A DNA stretch of 64,000 bases, taken from assembly GCA_022592445.1 (NCBI GenBank), contig JABYQR010000007.1:186001-250000 (forward strand), read 5' to 3'. Under the pieces are notes generated by a model that did not search any database, was not told the origin of the DNA, and was given only the letters and a program-made list of their open reading frames with translations. The position numbers were made by a program, and so were the translations under genes. Below are positions 19,342-30,734 of the stretch, piece after piece (the stretch's first letter is position 1; each line of letters begins with the position of its first letter). This DNA comes from Cytidiella melzeri (lineage: Eukaryota > Basidiomycota > Agaricomycetes > Polyporales > Irpicaceae).

Positions 19342-20002
19342 ATGAACTCCACATCGGACAACAGCAGCGACAAGCAGACCTCGCTGCCCAAGAGGCTCCT
19401 CAAGAACTCGGGTAACATCTACAGGATCGAGATCGCCAACGCAAAGTTTACCAACAGAGTCATTACTGACATCAACGCTCCTGATGGCACCGGTAAACCT
19501 CCCATTTTTGGAGTGACCGACATCGAGGACGACGTGCAAGTCGTGCGTGTTCATGAGCCAATTTTCTCGACTTCAAACTCATGACCGTCCTCAATGTCTA
19601 CAGTGGGAATACGACTCGTACAAGCAGACCATAAAGAACAAGAAGACTGGGCTGTACACCTACCCCGAGGACACTAAAGCAGGCGCTCGCATCTTGGAGA
19701 AGAAGCAGGAGTATGCTTGGGACGTCGAGGACCAGGACGGCGGTTTGCACTCGTGAGTTGCATCCGAGCGGGAGAGGTATACCACGCGACGTTGCTAACG
19801 AACGTATCTTTTGCCTGCTAGTATCGGCCTCGATTCCGACAAGCTCTACTGGGCCCTCTCTGCCGGTGACAACTACACCGTTGTATGTTTACTTTCGCCC
19901 GCTACACACACAAGCATGTTACTAATTCCCGTCAATAAGGTCACTTTGCAGGCAAGCGGTGTCGATGACGATACGTGGAAATGGGCATTCAACAAGGTTT
20001 AG
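19342..20002 (+). CDS. Small possible beta-trefoil protein, copy B
   Basis: Exons 19342-19542, 19604-19752, 19822-19882, 19940-20002 (474 bases, 157 residues). The protein is identical to copy A; the only base difference found (19467, C-to-T type) is in a Thr codon and silent. All introns start GT and end AG (CAG, TAG, AAG). See copy A for the fold argument. With 90 bases between TATA box and ATG and an intact frame in both copies, both are likely to be expressed. Divergent orientation around a 971-bp spacer could allow shared regulation, but only the last ~110 bases before each ATG are common to both. Confidence 0.75.
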
Positions 20003-20204
20003 AGAACACTGTCGCGGAATCCAGCCGTTTGTTGTCGATCACGGTCGCGTAATGGACCGAACAACCTTCCGTCTCTCTCTTTTTCTTCCCTCCTCTGACT
20101 CGATCAGTAGCTTCACATTGCGTGTTTGAATTTTGGTTTGGAAAACTCATAAAACCCACATACACTTATCCTCCTTCCCCTCGTCCTGCAGAAAAGATAA
20201 AAAC

Positions 20205-20642
20205 CTACATGTTGTGTACACGGCGTTCGAACTATATGCTGATATCTTTGATTTTGCTGTTGCCTTTCTAGTTCTGAAGTGCGTGCTAAGCTTAACGACT
20301 TCAAGGGCATTTGGATCCTAGAATGCCACTAACTTGCCTCACAGTGTTTTCTTACCTTTGGGTACTCTTGACCGCCCTGGGGTGCCGCAGTTGTGGTCCG
20401 TGAAAAGCTAAATGACGACATGAGATTCTAGAGACTTGTCGAGTTCGGCCTTGCAGGCGCGAGACCAACAGCGATGGCCCTCAGCTTACCGATAGGAACC
20501 TTCTCAGGGCTCGGGAGCAGATGGTTGCACCCGTCCCAACAACCAACTGCACAAGCTCCAGGAAGCTACCGCCAACTCTTCCAAGCATAAACTCAAATAA
20601 ATTAGAGTACTGGCATTAAGGATAGCAACACCAACATAAAGT
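20205..20642. other. Intergenic, nothing recognised
   Basis: Between the inverted repeat and the 3' end of SEC16. Only short chance frames. Confidence 0.4.
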
Positions 20643-23600
20643 CTAAGTGCTAGACTCCTGCTGGAAAACATCTACGTATCTGCTGCGCGCGTTGCGTTTG
20701 GGTTGTGGTCTCCTCGCACCAGGTGTAGGAGGTGCATCCAGCCCCGGAGGCCCGTCCATCATTGTATTTGGCGTTCGAGGAGGAACGGCCGAGCCAGGAG
20801 TGACGGGCACTGACGCACTCTCCGGTGGAACGAGGTTCGACCGGATTCGCATCGGTGGCTTCTTCGGGGGACCGTCTGTCAGGTCGATTGCAGTAGCAGG
20901 ACGTACTGGCGGAGAAGGACCAGGAGAGGAAGCCGGGGGACCTCTTGCGGCAGACATTCCAGGAGACGCTGTTTGTGCTCTCGGTGGTGGTGGCGGTGGT
21001 GCTGTTATGGCAGCTTCGGGCGGTGCCTAGAGGAGGTTAGATATTAACACTGTGCGTCCGTCATATTCACCCTGAGAAGGACGCACCTTTTTGTTTATCC
21101 AGCGTTTCTGCTCGGCATCATAGTAGAATGTGTTCTCTTCACCCAAGCTAGCCTTGATGGGGCCAGACTCACCACGCTTCCAGAGACGACTTAGCCAACC
21201 GCCACCAGGGGTGACTACGATTGACAGAAGTAAGCTGCCACATCTAACGTCATAAGCTGATGAACTCACCAGGCTTCTCGGGCTCTTTAGGTTTCTCAGC
21301 GGCAGGACTAGCTGCCCCCTTCTCAGCTTCTGCGGGGGTGTCAACCTTGTCCTTTGCGCGGTTCGCTGTGTTCCCTAAACCCAGATCGTCGTCTTCGTAC
21401 AGCTCCTCTCGGCCTATCGACTGTATTTGTGCTGCAGCGGTAAACTGTGCAGTGGTGGAGGAAGAAGGTGCGGAAACCCCAGGAGCATCCATCAAGGTGA
21501 TGAAGCCTTCCGACGAAGAGTGAGTCGACTCGTTCGCAGGTGGGAAAGACGTGGCAGTTGGCGTGGCTGATTCCGAATCTCCAGTGCCCCACCAAGAGGC
21601 CACTTGCGGACCAGAGGGCCTATCTGATGAGTCTTCCTGTGCTGAGGGGGAGGCTAGACGTTGTGTCGCTGGATCGGGGAAACCGTTGGTGTACCCATAC
21701 GGAGCTTGTGCCCTAGGAGGTAGTGTTGTGAGAATTGGGACACCAGCAGATGGTGTACGAGGCACAGGCGACGGCTTGCGGCGAAGATAATCTATCGCAG
21801 ATGAAGCTCGTGCGATCTGAGCGGGTGAAGCGGTGGAGGTCCGAAGGGCCATGGCGGATCCGGACCGGAATGGCGGCGCGGCATTCTGACTTTCCGTCAG
21901 TTCGCTGTAGGACATTTGCGGCGATGGCATAGTCGAGTTAGTGAGTGACGAAATCGTGCTGTAACGTGCAAACGGCCCACTGAAGCTAGGCGTTTTCGCG
22001 TGGGTGTCTGCAGTGTTTGGTGAATCGCCCTCACCAGCAATGAAACTAGTGAGGCGACCCTCCAGCCAATTGCCAATCTTATCCAAACTCGGCCTAGTCA
22101 TCTTGGACCCTATCCAGGAGCCGGATCTGTCCACCAATGGTGCGGCCACTAGTCGATCCGCGAAATCCTTCAGTTGCTCCATGAATGTGACATTGAGGTA
22201 AGGGGAGCCACGGCTGATTGAGTTTGAAATAGCTTCGCAATACCTAGCAAAGGTGTCACTTTGTGGTTCTCGTGCGCAATGCATATTCTCACCTGTTGGC
22301 CAAGTCCATGTGCCCTAGCTCCGCCAAGCAAATAGCTCGAAGTAGTCGATACGGCTGCAAATAGGATAAGCCACTGAACGCTTCTTGACCCTTCGCTGGA
22401 GTCTTCAAAGACAAGGCGTATTCCACAATTTCTGAGAAGATGACAGCATCAGGATCCTTGCACACCGCAGGTGCTACTTGCGGGCTTGGTGAGCCGTATA
22501 GCACAACGCGGGCTCCAGGAAACCCAATGCCACCGACATGCGACGTCTGAGGCGACAAGAGATAACTGATAGCGTTGCAACTTCATCATTACCACCATCA
22601 TTCACCAGTGCAACAGGTACATACCAAACATGCGCTGCCTCAACCCAATTGTTCATAGCTAGATGATCACCGAGTGCAGTCAACGTAGCTGAAGACTCGG
22701 GAGTGGACGAACTTCCCAGGACCATAGCCACTGTTGTCGGCCATTTCATTAGAGTATCCTGCGGAAGTACAACTGGCTGTATCGTTTGTGGGAAGACAGC
22801 GCTCAGCGGTGTAGCCGTAGGGAAGCCCAGCGGCACAGCCGAGAGTGGGTGAGTCAACATTCCCCATGTTTTAGGCGGATGAAGTTCTTGTACTACGCGA
22901 AAGTGTCAGAACTATTTGACGCATCGGTAGAGAAGACAACTCATACCACAACTTGCGCCTTGTCCAGCAAACAGACTGTAGGCAACTCTGAGAGGTTCTC
23001 TACCACGATCCAGAGTCGACTTGCCAGGAGCTCCGGACAACGCAGCCCCGATACTTGCGCCTGATAGCTCAGACCGCACGAACTCAGTCACAACTTCTTT
23101 CCAAGACTCCTTGTCGATGCTGCTCGCAATAACCATAGCGTGTGCCCACAGCTTCTCGTCTGCCGCGTATTGATAAGCCCCACGACGATCACCACGCACC
23201 AAGAGCCCCTCAATTTTGTCGAGTTGGGAGCTCCACAGAGGGTGGTCGGCGAGCTTCACATTCTTGGAGTCTTGTGCCATTGACGAGAGCCCACCATGAT
23301 ATGAAGATGTCAACTCAAATGCGGTTCGGACACCAGCTGTAGCTGGTGCCATGAGCTTAACGTCCGCCGAGGGATCTGGGGAAGGCTCTCCGTTGGTCAC
23401 GAGTACTGCGCGCACTGCAATGTCAACTTCGGGGCTAGAAATATTTTGAATGAGCATAGAGCTAATGACTGGTGATTGAGACTAACCTTCCCGAAAGTTG
23501 ACCATCGTTCTCAACCAGAACCCTCAACATGCTGATCAAGGTGCGTTTGGCTTCCGCACGATAAACCTCCACACTGCCTTGAGGCATGTAACCCAGACCT

Positions 23601-26233
23601 TGAGATATCTCTTCGGCGCGTTCCTTCAGATACTTGACCACCTTGGCCTTCTTCGCCTTCGCACTAGCCGCTGCGCCCGTACGAACCAATACCGTCGTGG
23701 GAGCACCCGGGTCTGAAAACAGAGGACCAGGATACACCGCAGCAGAAGACTCGATCGCCGACTGAGAAATAATGGCATGCAACGGACGAATGTGAAGACT
23801 GGTAGAAGCTCTCGAAGACATGGCGACGTCAAAACCCGTGTGCAACATGTCAGAGCCATGGAAGCAAGTGACAACCTTTCCACCAAAGCCGAAAGTGAAC
23901 ACTGGAACCCGGACAGATGTTCGGCCTAGGGGATCGTTAGACCCAAGCAGAGAAGGCGAGGGTGCGTATTGAGCATGTGTAGTCGTTGTCAACGTCACTG
24001 TTTGTGTATGGGACGGCGATGCTAGAGAGCGTTCCCCCACAAATGCAGATGCCGTATGCGAATAGATCTCCGTCGAGTCCTGGCTGGAGTGGTGAGAGGG
24101 AGCGTACCGATCTTCTAGAGAACCACCCAGAGAATACGCGGAGCCGTTCGACATCGAACGATACCGTGCTGCAGCAGCTGGTGCCGCATGTTCAGGCGAA
24201 GCGTAAGGATCCCGAATACTATGGCTGGATTTGCCAGAGCGGACAGAAACAGACGATGGTGACGCTGTCCTCTGCACCGCTGCTGTTGCAGGCTCATAAG
24301 AGTACGCTGGAGCGCTGTAACGGTCTATTGACGATCCCCTCGGTGGTGGTGCGATCGAAGGCGAAGTGACAGCCCCTGGGCGGCTTTCATCTAAACTTTG
24401 CCGCTGCGAACTTGTCCATGATAAAGAGGCGGATAACTCTGGCGAGTAAACATTGCTTGCAGCGCGTGTATGCGAGGGTTCAGCATGACTAGCAGCTGCG
24501 GTAGGTCGGTAGGGATCGTACACGGAGTCAGCCTGATAGACAGACGAAGGCTGCAGCGGTTCCGGTGAATAGGCATCTGTACTCCTATTCCGCTCATCCA
24601 CAAACGGCTCGATTTCGCGCTGGCCACCTTCGGGATCGTATTTGTCGCTTTCAGCTACTTCGAAGGATGTAGATGTAGGGCCACGGCCATGGTCCACCTC
24701 TGACGAACTATGAGCAGCCGGATCGTCCTGCCGAATATTGTGTTCCGCGCGTTGCATGTCTGCTTCAGGGTCATGATTGTCATTATGCATGCTGAGCATT
24801 GACGAGCCAACACCCTCTTCCGCCGCAGAACGCTGGTGGGAGTTCTCCCAGTATGACTCCAGAGCGTGAGACTCGACAGAGTCCGTTGCATTATTTGCTA
24901 GCTGAGTAGCTTCCGGGTCCGTGTTATGAGAGTAACAGTCTTGCGGTACTGGATCAGTGTCGCCCCTGCTGGCTGCAGCCTGGAGGGAGGGTGGAGATGG
25001 CTGGTAGGTAGACAACGGTGCGGGTGGTGGTGGATATGGAGAGGCCGGCGGAGGTGGTTCATGTGCGGACGTTGCCGGAGATGGGTGGTACCCTGAGGAG
25101 GGCGGAGAACGAAGGAGAGGCGATACACCGTATACCGTATGCGCATTTGTAACGGGTAAGGGTACTGGCGAGTTGGTGTGCTGACGAGCGGCGGATCCGG
25201 TTCGTGGAGGAGGTGGGGGGACAGAAGCTTTGCGCGGAGGAGGAGGTAGCGACGGAGTATGTGAAGAGCAAATAGGAGGACTGCCTAGAGTGGCCGAGTT
25301 TGCAAGCTGCGCAGAAGAGATTGGTGATTGCCATGCAGCTGGACGTTTGGGCGCAACCTTAGGCGGCGGAAGAGGAGGATCGTAAGCGTTTGTAGTTTTT
25401 GGTCGGTATGGTGCAGCTGAGACTTTGTTGCGTGGGGGTGCCTCAATATGTGGCACCGGAGGCACAGGTCCTATAGGATGAGGCTCATTTACAAACTGTG
25501 CGTATGTCGGTGCGGCTTGCGCTACGTGATGAGTTGGAGGTGAAACTTGTGCAGGTTTATAAGGGTCATAAGAAGGCTCGTAGCTTGTGGCGTGAGACGT
25601 GACAGCAGGCATGTATGCACTGTAGCTGTTTGCAGAATGAGCATATGTCTCGCGTGATGACGTTGCGACAGCTGGGGCGGGGGGCGCAGCCGACGGCGTA
25701 TAAGCAGAATTGTTGTAGGATGCGTATGTATCGTTCGGTTGCGTTTTCGGAGCGTAAGAATGGTTACCGTACGCACCGTTGACTGATTTACGTCGTTCAG
25801 GCTCACAAAATCTCTTAAGAGTAAATTACGACGGACCTGGACGGTATTGCTGCTGGCTATCGTGACCCGCCCACTGCGCACTTATACCATTCCACCCATT
25901 CGTGGCGGTATGCGCAGAATATGCATCTTGTTGTGTGTGGCTGTAAGAGTCATGCGAAGAGCTCGGTGCTTGGTATAGTGCATTGGACCCATTCCAGCTA
26001 GCATTGTGCCCTTCAGTAGTTCCGTACGACGTCGCATATTCCTGTGGGGCAGCCGGAGCAGTATCATGAGACGCAGAATAGCCAAAGACGTCTGCCGCTT
26101 CCGTTGTGGGCTGGATATTGGCGAAAGGGTCGTTGCCTAAAACTTCAGGTTCTTCAGGTGCAGTCAGAGCGAATGGGTCATTTGCCAAGTCTACAGCACC
26201 AAACAGCGACGCTGCCTCGCCCGCCGTCGTCAT
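20643..26233 (-). CDS. SEC16: COPII coat assembly scaffold Sec16
   Basis: Large peripheral protein that organises ER exit sites and COPII assembly. The start is the ATG at 26233 ([23 protein letters not shown]). The first ~900 residues are disordered and Pro/Ser/Tyr-rich, with NDPFAN-type motifs. The central conserved domain starts near 23,960 ([18 protein letters not shown], the typical Sec16 CCD opening). It runs into the ACE1-type helical solenoid ([72 protein letters not shown]), with introns near 23,460, 22,880-22,940, 22,560-22,625 and 22,250-22,290. A second disordered part follows, with the WINKK C-terminal motif region near 21,090, ending in [13 protein letters not shown]. The RYVDVF end is characteristic of fungal Sec16. 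Whole-protein length is around 1750 residues, within the fungal range. Confidence 0.93.
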
Positions 26234-26819
26234 CTTCACACAATGTTGAGCGAAAGGTTAAGGCCTGCCCAGCAGATGTTACAAGGACTGTGAGAGAGAA
26301 AGAGGAGGGCAAGAGAGTATGGGCCGAACACGTATACCGCAGAAGTGGTGATCAGACGCTTGTGCTTGACGCTCGATAGCCTGTGTCGTGGTGTCATGGC
26401 GTACCTATGCCAGTACAGGAGCGGTCATGCAAGCCTGTCAAGTGTTGCACAGAGCTAAACAATATCAGATTTCTAGTACTGTAAATAGACAAATCCTGAG
26501 TTTGCAGCAAGGACTAAACAAGCGTGCATGTACGATAGCTTGGTGGGAAAACGAATGAAGATTGGTGTTGACAATGTCCGACGCTGGAATTGAGTGTAAA
26601 GCTTAAGATAACGGGGTCAAGCCGGAATAAAGCGAACAATTAAGATCTCCTGACTGTACGTAAGATGCGGTGGGAAGGATGGTGGCACAGCAAGGAATAG
26701 CAGTGCAATGTAGCGTAGTGACCGTGACGGAATGAGAGGATCATAGAGCGTAGCAGTATAAAAAGAGAATTATAACGGGACAAGGATATAAGGTATGGGA
26801 TTAAGGCGATGTTGAGAAA
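26234..26819. other. Intergenic: SEC16 promoter and PUF 3' region
   Basis: 586 bases between the SEC16 start and the stop of the Pumilio-family gene, both on the minus strand. No other gene seen. Confidence 0.5.
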
Positions 26820-29641
26820 TTATTGGGATTCGGGGATTGCATCGCCTGCGCTTGCATCCGTTTCTGGGGTGTCGCATGGTGCCGTTCCACCGTCGGGGTT
26901 GATCGTACATTTCGCAAGTAAACGTTCGACTAGAGGAAGCTGTTAGAGTCGTCTGGCGATGCGTAGCATAACACATAACATACTGGCTACAAGATGACGG
27001 CTCTGTCCAGCTCGTTTTCGAAGGATGGCGAGATGCGGTCGCATCCTGTCGATCAACGCTGCCTTCTGCTCTACATCCGCGACAGATATTGCTCTCTGCA
27101 AGACGTAGTCTGTCACCCACTCTATCAGCACAATGCTCTCCTCTGTATACAATGTCTGAACGCACTGGCATACTGGTCCTTCATCATGGAAACAATAGGG
27201 CTCGATCCATCCTGCCTCGGTTTCATCATCTCGTCAATTAGCTGGTGACGGGTGTCGCCGTCGGCAGTGACGAGTGCCTTCTCACAGACGTTGGACGCAA
27301 ACTTGTGGCGCGACATCTGCAATACTCGCCCTCGCAGCTGCGCAATGATACCTAAGCGATCTTGATCCTGGCTATTCTCAAGGACAAACTGAACGACGTA
27401 ATTCTAGAGTTGAACAATGGCGTCGGTGCGGTGAAAGCAAAAGACACAGCGATTTGCACTTACGCCAAATTGATCTTGCATAAGCCGTATAGCATGCCTT
27501 TGGAGCTCTTCAAGCAATGGACGCGTATGCACGTCAGGCAGGTGCTCGAAGCACCTTTGCAGGACACGACAGCCATACGGATGAGTAGCAAGGTCTTGAA
27601 CATGGCCGGAGAAAAGCCGGACGAAGGTCAGTCTGTCAGGATGCACCTGCTCGATCAATCGCTGGATGACCTAGAATAGGATGAGAAATTACACTCCAAG
27701 GTAACACAGTAAGATGTCATACATGGTTACCATTGGCGTCCTTCACGCAATGCAAGACGTTCTCTTCCAACTCTTTAATCAGCAGACTATGTTGCTCCGA
27801 GGTGAGATTCTCGATAGCCTGCAACAGGTGTTCAGCACTGACAAGTGCCTGTAGACGATGAGTATAACAACCTTTTGCACCACGCGGCATCCATACATTT
27901 GCAGAGCTAACGGTAAAACGTGCCCTGACATAGAGCTGACGAGAACAGCCTTTTGCATTTCTGATCCGTACTCCAAGAATTTCTGTATGACCTAGCGGAG
28001 ATAAGCAACGCGTGTCAGAAACACAAGGTAAAAGTACTGGTCTAGACTTAAGGGTTCATGGACTTACATAGTTGCCAAATACGTCCTGGATCAGCTGCAA
28101 GGCATGCTGTGGCATAATCTCATCAAAGATGGCTTGTCTCTCATCGTGAGATGCCGTCTCGAGTCTCTGTTGGATAAACCGCGAGCCATGCTGATCCTTA
28201 CTAAACTCAACAATGTGTCCATAGAGGTCCTACATCACAGATAGTGGATCTAATCAGCCGGATTCGTTGGCATAGAGGTCTACAATACCTTCAGTTCCCA
28301 GGCACGCGCCCTGTCGCTACGAAACTCTTCCAGCAAGGGACTGCGGAATACGACGTGATCTTCTTGCTGACGACGGCCACGATGACCAATCAGAGGTATG
28401 TGAATCGGCGGTCCTACTTCCCTGTGTCCGTACATTGTATGGGGTACCGGCATGCGCTGATAATCCACCGCAAGGAAGCCCTGATGACCTAGCAACGGAG
28501 ACGAATGAAGATTGGGGTATATGGTTGCCTGTGGAGAATGTTGAGGATGCTGAAGGTGTTGAGGAGGAGACTGTGGGGGCGGTATCTTTGTCAGCAAAGA
28601 GTGTATGCATCAATCGCACTGAACACACACCTGCAATGCGCGTTTCTTATTGAATACAGGGCTACCACCTGCCGGTACATGCGGAGGGCCGAGGTGCTGG
28701 AACGGCATGGGTTGCGGAGGATAGTAGAAGTGAGACGGAGGGCGGTTCACGCCGGAGTAGCTATAATAAACTCCTAATTGAGGGTTCTGTAGCTCAGTCA
28801 TGTTCTGAGGTGCATACGGGGACATTCCTGGATACATGAATGTCGTAGCTGTGGCAGAGCTTAGAGCTGGAGATCCAAACATCGGCTCGGGGGTTTGATA
28901 TGTCTCGTACGGGGCGACCATCCCGCTGGGGGCAAGGGCTTGATTTTGCTGAGCAGTAGGAGATACAGGTTTGAAACCCATATGCTTTGAGGGAGCAGAA
29001 AGACTATATTGGTTCTGCTCAGGAGAGTCTCGTGCAGAAGCACGGGCATAGCGTCCGCCTTTCGACGTTGTTGCTGGTGGTGTAGCGAACGTGGAGGAGT
29101 TGTCTAGCTGACGCTGTCTACCGTACTGAAACGGTACAAATCGATGCGAGTCCTGAGCGAACTTAATCTTCCAGCGCGTGCAAACATGACTTCGCCAACT
29201 TACCAATTTCTGCGCGTTGGAAGCCGCGTCCTCCCACTGAGCGCTAGCTGGACGAGGTGTGCGCCAATACTCTCCGGCATACCCGCCTTCGGGCTGTGTA
29301 ACCTCCGAGTAATTGGCAGACGATGCATACGTTTCTTGGACTGCCGGAGCAGTACTCCAGACCTGTAAGCGATGTTAGCAAGTCAGACGATGGTGCAGAC
29401 GGCTGCACGCACCTGCCAGCTTGGATTCATAGACTTCATTGTGGGTGTTGCGCCAAGTCTCGAGCCAATAAAGTGTGCGCCAGGGGCCGATTTTTTTTGA
29501 GACTGGACCTGAAACATGGACCATGAGCGACAATCTTTACAGAGGGGGGAGAGAGCATACATGAGCCGGAGATGGCATGGGCGAAGTGGCCCTCGAGCGA
29601 GGAGATGAACTGGAAGGAGTCCAATCAGGAGCGGCCGACAT
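26820..29641 (-). CDS. Pumilio/PUF-family RNA-binding protein (Puf3/PUM type)
   Basis: Binds UGUA-containing 3' untranslated regions and recruits deadenylation or translation-repression factors. The ATG is at 29641 ([17 protein letters not shown]). About 480 residues are low-complexity, rich in Ser/Pro/Tyr/Gln. The Pumilio homology domain starts near 28,240 and is split by introns. All eight repeats can be followed: [96 protein letters not shown] and [13 protein letters not shown]. The recognition residues in each repeat (S-R-Q, N-Y-Q, C-R-Q, N-H-Q, C-R-Q, N-Y-Q, S-N-E, N-Y-Q) match animal PUM1/2 and yeast Puf3, predicting a UGUANAUA target. The protein ends in AIPESQ. An upstream untranslated exon near 29,660-29,760 is possible. 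Confidence 0.92.
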
Positions 29642-30734
29642 CCGTGTGTCTAACGTGTTGAGAGTAGACATTCAGCACGATCGCGGAAGATGGGAAATGA
29701 GCTGCTCGAGCCCTTACCTAATAGGTATGTGGTGGAATTAATGAGTTCCGGAGAATCTTAGCTTGGTTGCGAAGGGGGCTAGTTTGATTATAAGCTGCAC
29801 GGTAATCAGCACGACGCCACTGCGAATGCAACACAAAGGAGTGAAAGGAGCAAACACGAGCACTTGTAGTACGTCAGGGTTTTGTCCTGGAGGAGCGTGT
29901 CGGGTAAATCCAGACGCAAGAGATCTACTCACAAATTAGTAGATGAAAACGTGTAAGTACACAAGGCAAACGAGGATGCCCTTTGTGACAGTGCTGGAGA
30001 GCACCTCGAGGCTCGAGGAGGATGTGAGAGAGAGAGAGAGAGAGAGAAAGACAGGCCTTGTCGCGCCTATGCGAGACACGAGTGACGACGGGGCGGGGAC
30101 CCTAAAAAAGCCATCGAAGTTCGACTGGGAAAGCTGAGCTCATGATGGCCTCGGACACGGTAATTTGACTGGGCTGAAACGATATCGCGTACGGCCACTG
30201 TTCAAGTTGCCACGTGTAACGTTCTCCGTCGCTTTGCTCCTTTTGTCCGGTCAGGAACAACGAAACCTGCCATTCTCGGCCTAGTGGAGCCGGTTTCTCG
30301 GGTCCATCGCCGCCGCTGCTCCCTTTTCGGGCCAGCCGATCCAGCCAGCCGGTCTTCTTTACAGCCGCGGGCTCGGTCAGCGGCTCACTTTCGCGGAACC
30401 AGACCGCGCCCTCCATTTACCTCCGTCTCTGATTCACCGGCACCTCTCCGCGGAGGCACAATGAGCCAACCACCACGCGCAGAGCAGGCCCATCGCCGCT
30501 AGCCCGCTCTCGCATTTTCATTTACTTAACCTGATGGGGGTAATTGAAAGTCAGGGTCGTCGCGTTTTAGCATTCCTCCATTCACACTCCAGATCTCTGT
30601 GGTGAAGCGCAACCAACTCGATAAGAATGTTATTATGGCAACGGGCAATAAGTAACGTGCAAGAAACATACAATCAGTGCGAGGAATATGCGAAAACATG
30701 AGATGACGGGAAAGAACAATACAGAACCCTCACG
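29642..30734. other. Intergenic with one doubtful open frame
   Basis: Between the start of the PUF gene and the stop of kinesin-1, both on the minus strand. It contains a GA microsatellite and a 104-codon minus-strand frame at 30102-30416 (WLDRLARKGSSGGDGPEK, REWQVSLFLTGQK). The frame has plausible composition but no known domain, no paired exon and may be part of a long 5' leader. I do not call it a gene. Confidence 0.4.
30025..30047. repeat. (GA)n microsatellite
   Basis: About 11 uninterrupted GA units followed by AAAG, upstream of the PUF gene. Confidence 0.85.

Larger units (their letters stand above)
19228..20204 (+). repeat. Right arm of the 977-bp inverted duplication
   Basis: See the left arm at 17280-18256. 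Starts at TTTGACGCC and ends in AAAAACC. Flanking bases beyond both ends differ between the arms. Confidence 0.95.

Noticed and set aside
20647..21030. A 127-codon plus-strand Gly-rich frame
   Set aside because: Antisense to the Pro-rich C terminus of SEC16; the Gly runs are reversed Pro codons.
30102..30416. 104-codon minus-strand frame between kinesin-1 and the PUF gene
   Set aside because: Plausible composition, but isolated, without a family or introns; could be 5' leader of the PUF gene. Mentioned under the intergenic entry only.
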